Assembly (NCBI GenBank): GCA_012295225.1
Contig: WMKK01000011.1
Location: 170,203 to 234,202, forward strand
Length of the DNA stretch: 64,000 bases
Direction of reading: 5' to 3'
Source of the DNA: Ostreococcus mediterraneus
Lineage: Eukaryota > Chlorophyta > Mamiellophyceae > Mamiellales > Bathycoccaceae
This document shows, piece by piece, positions 49,245 through 58,750 of the stretch. How positions within the stretch are numbered: the stretch's first letter is position 1; each line of letters starts with the position of its first letter. A model generated the notes under the pieces. It was given only the letters and a program-made list of their open reading frames with translations. It had not been told where the DNA came from and did no database searches. A program made the translations under genes and the position numbers.

Positions 49245-50876
49245 CTACTTGCGGTCGTACGCCGCGCGGGTTTCTTTACTTGCTAGTGTCTTATACGCCT
49301 TCTGCGCGAGTTGAAAGCGTTCGGCGGCGCGTTTTTTTGCAGCGGCGTCGCCGGTAACTTTATCGGGGTGCGTTTCGTGCGCCACGACGCGAAACGCGGC
49401 TTTAATTTCCTCCTCCGTGGCTAATCCGAGCTTGTCCTCGAGGCGAAGGGTTTTATAGAATCCATGGATATCGCGCGAATACCCTGGGTGTCGTCCTGCG
49501 TTTTGTCTGGGCCCATCGCGCTGCCAATCGGGTCCCCATTTGCGTTCCTTTTCGGCGTTTCGCCGTTCAGCTTCTTCCGCTTGCTGCGCGCGTTCATCCA
49601 ATTCGTGTCGCAACTCTTGCCGCTCGCGGAAGCGATAGATTTGCGTGTCTAAAATATTGTGCGCCCACTCCGCGCGACGAACGGGATCCCAGGTCATTTT
49701 ATCCGTCTCCATCCATCGTCTCCATTCCGCGTCGTCCCGTCGACGCTGCACGCTCTCATCCATCCAGTCCGCGTTGCCAGGCGAGCGCATGGCCAGATTG
49801 AACGCGCGATCTTCTTCGCGGACGCGTACGGCGTCAATCTTATCTTGCATCATCTGAGGATATTGCCGCGCGAAAACGCCCGCACCGGCGGCCGCCACAC
49901 CAGCGGCGACGGCGCCTTGTCCGAGCGCGGCGAGTCCCGCGTCTGGCCACGCCAACGCGATGAGAATCGCAGGCAAAGATACCGCACCAAACGCAAATGC
50001 ACGCGCTTTCGATGTGCACACCAGGTCATCAGACAATACCACCCCAGACACCGCGCATATCATCGCCCGTCGAGGCTGCTGAATAATCTTATTCGTCTCG
50101 TCGTTCACCACGGCGCCGTGCGCGAAATCAACCCGCCACACCGGATGATACACCGCTCGAACTCTACGTTTGATCGTCACGAAATCAATCACCACATCAC
50201 TCACCCCGAGAGCGTTTTTGTGTTTTTTCATCAAAGCCTCCGTGGCGCGCGCGCGCACCGCATCGCGCATGCGCACCGCCGCGAGCGACAGCGCCATCGA
50301 ACGCTTCATCGTAAACGGTTGCGCCTCGGCATCCTTACTCAATACATCTTTGCGCACCACATCCCACGCGTCTTCGCTCGTTGCAAAATTCACATACCTC
50401 CCAGGCACCAGCGCATCGACGTAGTCGCGACGATGCTGAAACGACGCGCATATTTGCGTCGCGCTCGATTTTTCATCAAACCGAAGCGTCTCCGCCGGCG
50501 CGTAGCTCTTCACCAGCTCCCCGCGCACATCCACACCACCCACGTACGACACCTCCGCCTCGACATCAAACACCCAATACGGCACGTACGTCTTCGTATA
50601 CGCAATCTCTTGCGACTCACCGACGCCTCGCGCGGCGAACGGACGATGCGTTTCCGCGCGGAGCCACGCGCGAAGCGCCGTCTTCGCGTCCTCGCGCGTC
50701 AATCTAAACCTCGACGCATACACCGTATCTTTAGACGACAGCGCAGACGACGACGACGCAGTCGACGACGACGCAGACGCCCCAGAATACGCCCTCGGCG
50801 CCACCACCGTCGCCAATCCACCGCGCCATCCACCGGTGGACCGACGCCCAGACATCATCACCACCGACATCGTCAT
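49245..50876 (-). CDS. C-terminal J-domain membrane protein, organellar
   Basis: 543 residues from the ATG at 50876; the frame upstream runs through a tandem repeat and begins with GTG at 51122. The N-terminus (to about 50) is Ser/Arg-rich like a mitochondrial signal. A large domain follows (about 55-300, for example YTKTYVPYWVFDVEAEVSYV) of unknown type. Two membrane segments lie near 305-350 (FAFGAVSLPAILIALAWP, ALGQGAVAAGVAAAG). The last 75 residues are a J domain with the HPD motif in VVAHETHPDK. It probably recruits an Hsp70 to a membrane site. The unusual C-terminal J-domain place is seen in some plastid and mitochondrial co-chaperones. Confidence 0.72.
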   Translation of the reverse strand: MTMSVVMMSGRRSTGGWRGGLATVVAPRAYSGASASSSTASSSSALSSKDTVYASRFRLTREDAKTALRAWLRAETHRPFAARGVGESQEIAYTKTYVPYWVFDVEAEVSYVGGVDVRGELVKSYAPAETLRFDEKSSATQICASFQHRRDYVDALVPGRYVNFATSEDAWDVVRKDVLSKDAEAQPFTMKRSMALSLAAVRMRDAVRARATEALMKKHKNALGVSDVVIDFVTIKRRVRAVYHPVWRVDFAHGAVVNDETNKIIQQPRRAMICAVSGVVLSDDLVCTSKARAFAFGAVSLPAILIALAWPDAGLAALGQGAVAAGVAAAGAGVFARQYPQMMQDKIDAVRVREEDRAFNLAMRSPGNADWMDESVQRRRDDAEWRRWMETDKMTWDPVRRAEWAHNILDTQIYRFRERQELRHELDERAQQAEEAERRNAEKERKWGPDWQRDGPRQNAGRHPGYSRDIHGFYKTLRLEDKLGLATEEEIKAAFRVVAHETHPDKVTGDAAAKKRAAERFQLAQKAYKTLASKETRAAYDRK

Positions 50877-51035
50877 CGCGCTGCGCCACCACACCGCGCG
50901 CGCGCGCCCACGCGCGACGCGCGACGACGACGTCGTCCACGACGACGTCGTCCACGACGTCGTCCACGACCACCACGTCGTCGCGCGCGCGTCTCTCCCG
51001 CGCGCGCGCGCACCGCACCCATCCACCGACCTCTG

Positions 51036-51233
51036 ACCCACGCATACTCCACGCGTCAACCCTCCATCACGCACGCGCGCGCACCCCCACCACCACCACG
51101 CGCTCACCCACGCATACTCCACGCGTCAACCCTCCATCACGCACGCGCGCGCACCCCCACCACCACCACGCGCTCACCCACGCATACTCCACGCGTCAAC
51201 CCTCCATCACGCACGCGCGCGCACCCCCACCAC
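51036..51233 (+). repeat. 70-bp minisatellite, two full copies and one partial
   Basis: A 70-bp unit starting ACCCACGCATACTCC repeats at 51036, 51106 and 51176. The first two are full and identical as read; the third stops matching near 51233, where the CAC triplets and the following text differ. The unit length is not a multiple of three, so a coding origin is unlikely. The absence of differences points to recent duplication or active homogenisation. Confidence 0.9.
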
Positions 51234-51397
51234 GCGCCCCCGACGACCCACGCATGGCGCGCGCGTGGTCCACACTACGGCCGCGCGATGTCCGACCGAC
51301 CACGCGGTGATTTTCGCGCGACCTCGACTTGGCCCGCGCGCGCGCGCAGTGCGCCGCGCGGCGCGATTTATGATCGGCGCTAATGGGAATTACGTTC

Positions 51398-51413
51398 GAC
51401 GACGACGACGACC

Positions 51414-51445
<32 letters not shown>

Positions 51446-51600
51446 GACGATGGGTTGACGACGACGGTTCGCGTTCGTCGTCGCGTTCGTCGTCGCGTTC
51501 GTCGTCGCGTTCGCGTTCGTCGTCGCGGTCGCGTGCGGAATAATTCATGCATGCGCGCCATCCGTCGCGGTCGCGGTCGCGGTCACGCGTCCGCGCGTCC
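51398..51600 (+). repeat. Simple-sequence tract (GAC, CGTTCGTCGTCG and GGTCGC repeats)
   Basis: A near-pure GAC run (51398-51450) is followed by degenerate repeats of CGTTCGTCGTCG (51470-51530) and of GGTCGC (51565-51590). Long open frames here encode only Asp or Arg runs. It is best read as slippage-prone noncoding sequence upstream of the Tudor gene. Confidence 0.75.
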
Positions 51601-52094
51601 GCGCGTCGGCAGTGCGCGACGCGTCGGCGTTGATTATTGAATTTGAATTCGCATTCGACGCGACGCGCGATCGCGCATCGACGATCATCGACGAGCGACG
51701 AGCGACGAGGCGGAGATGGTGAAACAGGCGAATAGTGCGTGCGCGATGCGTTCGGTTCGGTTGGTTCGTTCGGGCGAGGGTGGACGACGCGCGCGCGCGC
51801 GTGGGAATCGAATCGATGGGTGGATGACGACGATGCGCGTCAACGGTGGGAAATTTTGAAACGCGCGCGGCGATGGGGTTCGCGGCGGGATGCGAGCGTC
51901 GATGCGGATCACGCGCGACGGCGATTGATGGTGTGATAATTCGTGCGTGTGTTCGGGCGATGTGCGATGACTGACGGCGTGGTGCGCGCGCGCGTTCGCG
52001 ACGGATCCACGCAGATGGCATTTACGCCCACGCCGATGGGCCGAACAGCGCGAGCGCGTCGATTGGGTGGTATTTGTCGCTCTATTGGCCCGCG

Positions 52095-53000
52095 ATGCAG
52101 AAGGAATTTAAGGGTGTGGTGCAAAAGTACGATGAGGAGAGCAAGCATCATACGGTGAAGTGGGATAACGCGCCGAAAGGGTCGGATGGCGTCACCGAGG
52201 TGGATTTGACCGAGGGCGAGTTGACGTGGTTGAAGGCGCCGGCGAAGAAGAGCGGCGGCGGCGCGAAATCGAGCGGTAACGCGGTGGCCAAGCCTGCGAA
52301 GAAATCTGTTGGTGACGCTGGTGGTGCTGGGAAATCGTCTGAAAACGACACCATGCAAGATTTGGAAATGCGATTTTCGGGAAAGACGACCAAGGCGGTG
52401 GCGTTCGCCGTGTTGAAGAAGAGCGGTCCGGAGGGCATGACGTTGCAAGAAATTGTCGATGAATCGCAGCGTTTGCGTTTGCGTGATTGGTCTGAGTGCA
52501 AGCAACCGAAGACGACGATTAATGTATGCGTGACGAGTGATCCGGCGTTTGTAAAGATTGCCCCTGGTCGCGTCGGATTGCGCATCAACGGCGCCGTGCC
52601 GCTCGATAATTTCGCGCGCAAGGCGGACAAAACCGCCAGTCTTGAGCCGAAGAAGCGCGGTCGTCCGCCAAAGACTGCGAACGAAAAGGTGAAAAAGTCT
52701 CGCGCCGAGCCGCAGCATTGGGAGCGTAAGCCCCCGATCGATCTCGCCATTGCCGTGAGCAAGGATGATGGTTCTTTCATCGCCAACGCGCCCATCACCG
52801 TGCCGTACAACGTCACCATCAAGTCGTTGAAGAAGAAAATTTCGTTGATGACCAAGGGTGCGTTGAAGCCACAGTTTCAAAGGCTTTCGCACGAAAATCG
52901 CAACATCAGTGATGATGACGATGCCTTCTTAGTGCACGCCGTTCGACCCGCCAAGGTTGATCGGGAGTTAGCGTTGACGTTGATCATCACCGCGGAATAA
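52095..53000 (+). CDS. Tudor-like / winged-helix (HARE-HTH-like) chromatin protein, 5' end unresolved
   Basis: 301 residues from the first in-frame ATG at 52095. The frame is open upstream to 51975 without an ATG. The Tudor-like beta barrel begins before this ATG (YWP just upstream, then FKGVVQKYDEESKHHTVKWD and VDLTEGELTWL), so a spliced 5' exon probably exists. Residues about 105-175 resemble a HARE-HTH/winged helix (KAVAFAVLKKSGPEGMTLQE). An AT-hook-like KKRGRPPK follows at about 205. The C-terminal 90 residues are unassigned. The combination suggests a DNA- or histone-binding nuclear protein; no specific complex can be named. Confidence 0.65.
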   Translation: MQKEFKGVVQKYDEESKHHTVKWDNAPKGSDGVTEVDLTEGELTWLKAPAKKSGGGAKSSGNAVAKPAKKSVGDAGGAGKSSENDTMQDLEMRFSGKTTKAVAFAVLKKSGPEGMTLQEIVDESQRLRLRDWSECKQPKTTINVCVTSDPAFVKIAPGRVGLRINGAVPLDNFARKADKTASLEPKKRGRPPKTANEKVKKSRAEPQHWERKPPIDLAIAVSKDDGSFIANAPITVPYNVTIKSLKKKISLMTKGALKPQFQRLSHENRNISDDDDAFLVHAVRPAKVDRELALTLIITAE

Positions 53001-53189
53001 AGACAGACGCGCGTCGAGCAATCGACAAGGACGAAGACAAACGCCGCAGTGCATTTTTGACGTTTCGATGTTTGCCACAATTAAAACTATATGACATTCA
53101 CCACCTCGATAAATGTAATCAATAAATGAGGAACCAACCAATCAACGATCGTTTCTGTAGTGGTATTAAAAAATGTCTCCCCGAATCTA

Positions 53190-54602
53190 CTACGCCGCGA
53201 CGGACATCATCCCGCGCAACACCAGCTCTCGAAGCTCCCACGCGGGCTTGGTGTACTCTCGTCCATCATCCGTGGTAAACTTCTTATCCGCGAGCTGCAT
53301 GGCCCACAAGTAATGCACGGATTGAATGTCATCCTCCGCGCCTTCCACAATCTTTCCGCTCTTATCGCGCACGCAGTTGATTTGTTGACAGCTAAACGTC
53401 AACACGACGAGCGGCTCGTTCTCCATCATGCGCACTTCCATCAACTCTACGTCACTGAAATCCAGAATTCGCGGATCAACAAACTGTCCTTCTTGTTTCC
53501 ATAAATTCATCTGCCCCGAGAGGCGTTCGAGCATCTCCTTAGAGATGTTCATCGCGCGCAACGCGTCGACGTCGCCTCGTAAATACGCGCCGAGCACTTT
53601 AGGCGCGTCGCGTTTGACTTCAGCCATGAAATCGCTCATGTTAAACAATGGGTCGCGCTGACGTATGACGCGGTACGCTTCGCCTTGTTCAGTCTCGGTG
53701 AACATCGACTCTTGGAAATCTTGTATGCGATGCACCATGGGCGAGTCGCTCGTTTCCCAACGCTCGCGTAAATCCTCGGCGAGCTCGGCGGTTTTCGCGT
53801 ACGGCGCCGTCTTCTTCAATCCCTCCACCTTGGTAATCACCTTTGACAACCCAAGCTTTTGCTTCACTCCACCCCATAATTTCCCAAATACCCCAGGCGT
53901 GGGCGCGGCAGTGACCGCCACAGCCGTAGTTCCGTCGTACGGTTCCGGAGGCGCGTCGCTCCATCCGGCGGCTCTTCGGCGCTCCACCGCGGCGTCGCCC
54001 GGATCCATCATCGCCAACCTATACTCTTCTTTCACCGCATCCATGGCGATTTGCGCCAACCCCCGCGGCGAGGTCCACGACGCACCACCGCCAGCGCCGC
54101 CTGTGCCGCCCGCACCGCCGTTCCCCGCGCCCGCGACGCGCGCCGCCTCGCGCGCCGCCGCTCGAGCCGCCCTCGCCGCCTCCTTCGCCGCCTCATCAAT
54201 CGCATTGACGTCTACGCCGCTCGCAGCCGCGCGCGCGCGCACCTCGCGCGTAAATTCACCCGCCACTTGCGACGCCTTGTGCGCGGCGTGCGCGGCTTTC
54301 GACTGTAAATCCCGCGCCGAACGAGACGTCGCGCTCGACCACGACGTCTCGGCGTCGCTCGCGGTCGCCTTCGCGCGGTCCGTCGACGTCGACGCCTCGT
54401 CGTTCGGCGCGCGCGACGCCGAGGGCGACGACGATGGGGTCGATTTCGAGGGCTTGCGCGCCGACGCGCTGTACGCGCGCGCGTCAGCGACGTCAAACGT
54501 GGATGAGGCGACCGCGTTGCGGTGCGATCGAATCATCATCATCATCGACGCCTCGGCGAGCGCCGTGCGCGATGGCGCGCGCCGGGCGCACGCGGGAAAC
54601 AT
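53190..54602 (-). CDS. TIM44: TIM44, mitochondrial presequence translocase motor subunit
   Basis: 470 residues from the ATG at 54602 (a Met cluster at residue 20 is an alternative). The N-terminus is a mitochondrial presequence. Residues about 85-160 are an Ala-rich amphipathic helical region. The C-terminal Tim44 domain spans about 290-470, with FTETEQGEAYRVIRQRDPLF, VDPRILDFSDVELMEVRM and the closing DGREYTKPAWELRELVLRG. TIM44 ties mitochondrial Hsp70 to the TIM23 channel at the matrix side. The gene is divergent from the SET-domain gene. Confidence 0.9.
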   Translation of the reverse strand: MFPACARRAPSRTALAEASMMMMIRSHRNAVASSTFDVADARAYSASARKPSKSTPSSSPSASRAPNDEASTSTDRAKATASDAETSWSSATSRSARDLQSKAAHAAHKASQVAGEFTREVRARAAASGVDVNAIDEAAKEAARAARAAAREAARVAGAGNGGAGGTGGAGGGASWTSPRGLAQIAMDAVKEEYRLAMMDPGDAAVERRRAAGWSDAPPEPYDGTTAVAVTAAPTPGVFGKLWGGVKQKLGLSKVITKVEGLKKTAPYAKTAELAEDLRERWETSDSPMVHRIQDFQESMFTETEQGEAYRVIRQRDPLFNMSDFMAEVKRDAPKVLGAYLRGDVDALRAMNISKEMLERLSGQMNLWKQEGQFVDPRILDFSDVELMEVRMMENEPLVVLTFSCQQINCVRDKSGKIVEGAEDDIQSVHYLWAMQLADKKFTTDDGREYTKPAWELRELVLRGMMSVAA

Positions 54603-54724
54603 ACCGCGACGTGTGCGCGCGTGCGTGCGTGCGAGGCGCGGCGCGGCGCGGCGCGTGCGGTGGTTCGCGCGACGTTGCGCGGGAACGCGCGCGCGTGCTG
54701 AAAAGTGACGTCAGACCGCGACTG

Positions 54725-56465
54725 ATGCGCCGCGTCGCGCACCGCGCGCGCGTCGCGCACCGCGCGGCGATGGCGCACCATCACTCGCGATGGTCACGTC
54801 GCGGTGGCGTCGCGCGCGGCGTCGCGTCGCGCGCGGCGTCGACGAAAACGAACACGGCGCCGCCGGTGGATGGCTACGCCATCGGCGCGTTACTTTCGTG
54901 GCTTCGCACGCACGGCGTGGACGTCGGACGCGATGCGACGACGGTGTTCGGGGTGTCAAAGACGTTTGGTATCGGCGGCGTCGCGGTGCGGGACATGGAT
55001 GAAGGCGAGGTGAGGGGCGACGCGTCGTTTTGTTGGCGCTCGAGCGCGAGCGCGCGAGCGGCCGCGTCGGGATTTTGACTAACGTGCGTCCGCGATGGCC
55101 GTTGTCGTCATCGTCGCGAATGATGCGATGCTGTAGGTGATATTTACTCTTCCCATGCGCTCGACGCGCGACGGTGGGCCGATTGCGATGACGACGCGAG
55201 ACGCGCTCGCGCGAGACGGTCCGTTGGCGGAGGTCGGCCGAGCGCTCGCGAGCTCCGGGGTGATTGAACGCCTCGCGGGCGTGCTCGAGCGCGACTATGA
55301 GTTTCCGTTGGATAGTACGTCGACGTCGGCGTTGGCGTTGGCGTTGATGCACCAGGTGTGCGGGGGGAAATCCGCGCGGTGGCGGGCGTATTGCGACGCG
55401 CTGCCGCGGGACGTCGACTCGTTGTTGATGTGGACGGACGACGAGCTCGAGGCATTACAAGGCAGTCGGTTGCGCGCGCGCGCGATTGAACGCCGAGAGC
55501 TCGTACAGCGTGAGTATGACGTGTTGTTTCCCGCGCTGGCGAATGCGAATCCGGAGGTGTTTGGCGACGAACGATTTACGCCTCAACTGTTTCGATGGGC
55601 GTACGCCACGGTGCTCGCCAGAGCGTTCATGCTTCCGGATTTGAAGTGCATGGCGTTGTTGCCGGGAATTGATTTGTACAATTCGGCGCGCGATGCCGAC
55701 AAGTGCACGGTAGACTTGGGGGCGAGCGCGGATGCGAGCGATGGTGGAGCGAACGATTTGGACGGCGCGAGCGTGACGCTCGCCGTGGGCGTCGGCGGCG
55801 CCGACGCGGGAGACCAACTGTTTCACGACTACGCCGATCACGCCTCAGGCGGGGCGCTTTTAGAGTTTGGTTTCGTGTACCACGGGGATTACGAGCGCGG
55901 CATAGGGTCGTATGCGATGGATATTTCGCTCGAGTCTGCGTTTGAGGCGTTGGACGCCGCATCGCGCGAGTCGCTCATTGACCGCGACATTTTCGCGAAG
56001 TTCAACATTCGCAAAAGTCTAACGTTTGAAATTTCAAACGTCGCAGGCGTGTACAAACCCGCACTAAAAGGCTTGGCGTGCGTAAAGCCAGAAATGATGC
56101 GCGCCGCTCGCGCGCTCGCGCTCGGCCCAGACGACGTCGAACCGTCCTCGCTCGACGCCCCCGCGCCGCCGACAATCGAGCGGCGCGCGCTCGACATCAT
56201 CGCCACCGCGCTCTTGCGCGAGCGCGAACGATACACCGAAACCTCAGTCACCGCCGACGCCGAACTCCTCGCGCACATGCTCAAAAATCCAAACGCAGTC
56301 GACGCCGCCAAATCCGCCGAAGCCAAAGCCGCGTCCAAACCGCCCGTCCGACGCCATCCCCGTCGCTTCACCATGGCGCTCGAAGTCCGCCTCGGCGAAA
56401 AACGCCTCTTAGATGACATCCTCGACGACATTCGCGCCACCGTCGCGCGCGAGCCCGTCGCCTAG
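54725..56465 (+). CDS. SET-domain methyltransferase, Rubisco-LSMT/SETD-like (two exons)
   Basis: Exons 54725-55009 and 55137-56465, with a 127-bp intron (donor GTGAGG, branch-like CTAAC, acceptor CTGTAG); 537 residues. The join gives VRDMDEGEVIFTLPMRS, the expected opening of the SET fold. The first 40 residues are His/Arg/Ser-rich and transit-like. The SET core is recognisable (FRWAYATVLARAFML, LPGIDLYNS, LFHDYADHASGGALLEFGFV), and an LSMT-type C-terminal helical domain follows. The usual NH pair after the DxxN part reads NS, a departure that may affect activity. The family methylates lysines, in plastids often Rubisco or aldolase; the target here is unknown. Confidence 0.83.
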
Positions 56466-56515
56466 CCTAGCCTAGCATCACTATAACAACCGACGTTCGC
56501 GTTCGGCTCCACCAC

Positions 56516-56527
56516 TTTGGCGCCAAA
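56516..56527. promoter_or_regulatory. Perfect palindromic E2F-type site (TTTGGCGCCAAA)
   Basis: TTTGGCGCCAAA fits the E2F consensus TTTSGCGCSAAA in full and reads the same on both strands. It lies 112 bp before the ATG of the small protein at 56639 and about 50 bp after the SET-gene stop. In plants and algae such sites drive S-phase genes. Confidence 0.65.
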
Positions 56528-56638
56528 ACGACGAAAAATCACTTGTCAAGTCATGATGATCTCTCTGCATTCGTTCGCCTCGCTCGCCCTCGCACCCCGC
56601 ACACATCGCCGCGCGCACACACACACGCACAGCGCACC

Positions 56639-57268
56639 ATGCCGTGCACCGCGCGCGCTCACACCGCCCGCGGCGTCGATGACGACGCATTTAACGACGC
56701 ATTTAACGACGCATCGGCGCATCACGATCGCACGAACGAGCGCTATTGGTTGCGGAAACACGCCGACCGGCGCGCGAGCGATGCGAGTTCGAACGCGTCA
56801 GTGACCACCGCGGGTGGGGTCGTTCGCAATGGCGGCGGGTGCACGCCGAGCGGCGGGAGGGTGGCGGCGTCGGTGTCGCCGGGGACGTCGTTCGCGTTCG
56901 CGTTCGCGACGCCGAGCTCGCGGCGGGCGACGCCGGGCGCCGGGCGAGGACGAGGCGTGGCGACGCCAGCGACACCTATGGCGTTTCGTAGTCCGTTTCG
57001 CAGTCCAGCGGACGAGGAGAATGCGCGATTGGAGCGATTGTTAGCGGCGCCGTTGAAACCGAATGGAGGGAGAAGGGCGCGCGCGAGAGCGCTGGCGACG
57101 CCGCAGCAGACGCCGCTGAAATTGAGATTTGAAAACTTTGCGTCTTCGGTCGAGGAGGGGCGATCGGAGAAGAAGCGCGCGAGAAAGATGAGCGACGTGT
57201 TCAAGGCGACGAAGAGCACGTCGACGCCGCGCGTGACGCGCGCGCGTAAGAATGTTGTGCAAAGCTGA
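56639..57268 (+). CDS. Small basic protein rich in CDK-type S/T-P sites, unknown
   Basis: 209 residues from the ATG at 56639; the frame is open to a TTG at 56543. A short repeat AFNDAFND is at residues 17-24. The sequence carries eleven S/T-P dipeptides (for example VSPG, ATPA, RSPF, RSPA, ATPQ, QTPL), a leucine-rich helix ENARLERLLAAP, and a basic end (SEKKRARKMSDVFK, TPRVTRARKN). No fold or family was recognised. The proline-directed sites, the basic charge and the upstream E2F palindrome make a cell-cycle-regulated nuclear protein likely; this is inference. Confidence 0.55.
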   Translation: MPCTARAHTARGVDDDAFNDAFNDASAHHDRTNERYWLRKHADRRASDASSNASVTTAGGVVRNGGGCTPSGGRVAASVSPGTSFAFAFATPSSRRATPGAGRGRGVATPATPMAFRSPFRSPADEENARLERLLAAPLKPNGGRRARARALATPQQTPLKLRFENFASSVEEGRSEKKRARKMSDVFKATKSTSTPRVTRARKNVVQS

Positions 57269-57339
57269 TAAAAACTGTACGAAGAAGACACCGTGTTAAA
57301 TATGAAATCATTCCATCAATATCAACAAAAAATCGCCCT

Positions 57340-58299
57340 TTACTTTGAGCCCTTGACTAGGTGAGGTTCGAGCGCCGCGCGCGCAAACTCAGGCAACACG
57401 AACGCCGCTTTATGAATGTCGGCGTTGTAATACTTTAACGGTTCTAAAGCGCTTCCGCTCGCGGGCGTCGGCGCGCGCTTTGGATTTCTGAAATCCACCG
57501 TCGACCCGTCGCTCGCTGGCTTTCCACACAACATAAACCCAATCTGCCCACTGGGGTAGGTTGGTATCGTCGTGTACCCGTACTCGATCGACCCGTTGGC
57601 GAAAACGCGCTTGCACATCTTGGCCAAATCGGTAATCAAATCCACGTGCAACCACAGACATTCGGCTTGCGTGCACACCACGCCACCCGGCTTCAACGCC
57701 CTGTACATCTTTTCAAAAAACGCCTCCTCGAATAACACACTCGCGGGTCCGATGGGATCGGAGCTATCAACAATAATCGCATCGTACGTCCCTTCCTCGG
57801 CATCGCCCACGTACTTGATCCCATCACAAATATGCATCTCCACGCGCGCGTCCTCGAACCCCACCGCCATCTTCGGCAGGTACTTTTTCGACATCTCCAC
57901 CACCATGCCATCAATCTCCGCAATCTCAATCCGCTCAATCCCGCCGTGCCTGGTGACTTCTCTCAACACGCCACCATCGCCACCACCCACCACGAGCACC
58001 CGTCGCGGCGCCTCATTCAACGAACACAACGCCAAGTGCGAAATCATCTCCTGGTACGCAAACTCGTCCCGCTCCGTCGCCTGTATGACGCCATCCAAGA
58101 TCAACACGTTCCCATACGCCGCGTTACGAAACACCATGACGTCTTGAAACTCGCTTTTCCCCGTGAACAGCACCTCGTCCACGCGCAGCGACATCGCTTG
58201 CCCGGGCCACATGTCATTGATTTCGCTAAACCAACCGCGCGATGCGCCGTCGAGGCAATTCGCATTCGTCTGCGCCGAGCTCTGTGCGAACTTATCCAT
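57340..58299 (-). CDS. SPDS: Spermidine synthase
   Basis: 319 residues from the ATG at 58299; the frame extends far upstream through GC-rich noise without homology. The enzyme begins [20 protein letters not shown], as in plant and animal spermidine synthases. The dcSAM-binding motif [15 protein letters not shown], the substrate loop [12 protein letters not shown] and the gatekeeper region [13 protein letters not shown] are intact. It makes spermidine from putrescine and decarboxylated SAM in the cytosol. No targeting signal is seen with this start. Confidence 0.93.
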   Translation of the reverse strand: MDKFAQSSAQTNANCLDGASRGWFSEINDMWPGQAMSLRVDEVLFTGKSEFQDVMVFRNAAYGNVLILDGVIQATERDEFAYQEMISHLALCSLNEAPRRVLVVGGGDGGVLREVTRHGGIERIEIAEIDGMVVEMSKKYLPKMAVGFEDARVEMHICDGIKYVGDAEEGTYDAIIVDSSDPIGPASVLFEEAFFEKMYRALKPGGVVCTQAECLWLHVDLITDLAKMCKRVFANGSIEYGYTTIPTYPSGQIGFMLCGKPASDGSTVDFRNPKRAPTPASGSALEPLKYYNADIHKAAFVLPEFARAALEPHLVKGSK

Positions 58300-58750
58300 C
58301 GCTCGCGCACGCGCGCGTCGCGTCGAACAAAAAGCGTGTGATCGATTGCGCGCGCGCGCCGGGGCACGGGCGACGTGTGCGAGGTGCGTCGCGATGGCGC
58401 GCGCGATGGCGCGTCGGTGTCTGGCGGCGGCGCCGCGCGGCGGGCGCAGGGCGTGGCGCGCGCCGCGGTGCGCGGCGACGCGGCGGTGATGCGTGAGAAT
58501 GGTGAAAGGTATTATTGCGCGTCGATCGCGCGCGCGCGCGGCGCACATGGGCGGTCGCGCGCGGCGCACATGGGCGCGGCGTGCGTGAGGGCGGTGCGCG
58601 ACCGTCCTATGCGATCGGTGCGTCGCGGCATTCATCGGCGCTCGCGCGGCGTCGGATAGGTCGCGTGCGCGTCGAGCGGGCGACAGCGCGAGAGGAGACG
58701 TCGTCGCGTGCGCGGCGCGACGAGCGCGACGAGCGCGACGAGCGCGGGGG
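58300..58750. other. Divergent intergenic region, spermidine synthase / ABCD transporter
   Basis: About 450 bp, very GC-rich. It holds two copies of a 20-bp word (GCGCGCGGCGCACATGGGCG, around 58533 and 58556) and a short GACGAGCGC tandem repeat just before the ABCD start (about 58718-58748). No gene seen. Confidence 0.55.

Larger units (their letters stand above)
50877..52094. other. Repeat-bearing intergenic stretch of 1.2 kb
   Basis: The longest gene-free stretch in the window. It holds GAC/GTC-rich short repeats at about 50930-50985, three 70-bp tandem units at 51036-51233, and triplet and hexamer repeats at about 51398-51600. Between 51640 and 52010 it is plain GC-rich DNA. No protein homology was seen in any frame. 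The right end probably contains the promoter and an unresolved 5' exon of the Tudor gene. Confidence 0.6.

Noticed and set aside
49659-51383. 574-codon plus-strand frame opposite the J-domain gene
   Set aside because: His/Arg-rich shadow of a real gene on the minus strand, running into the 70-bp repeats.
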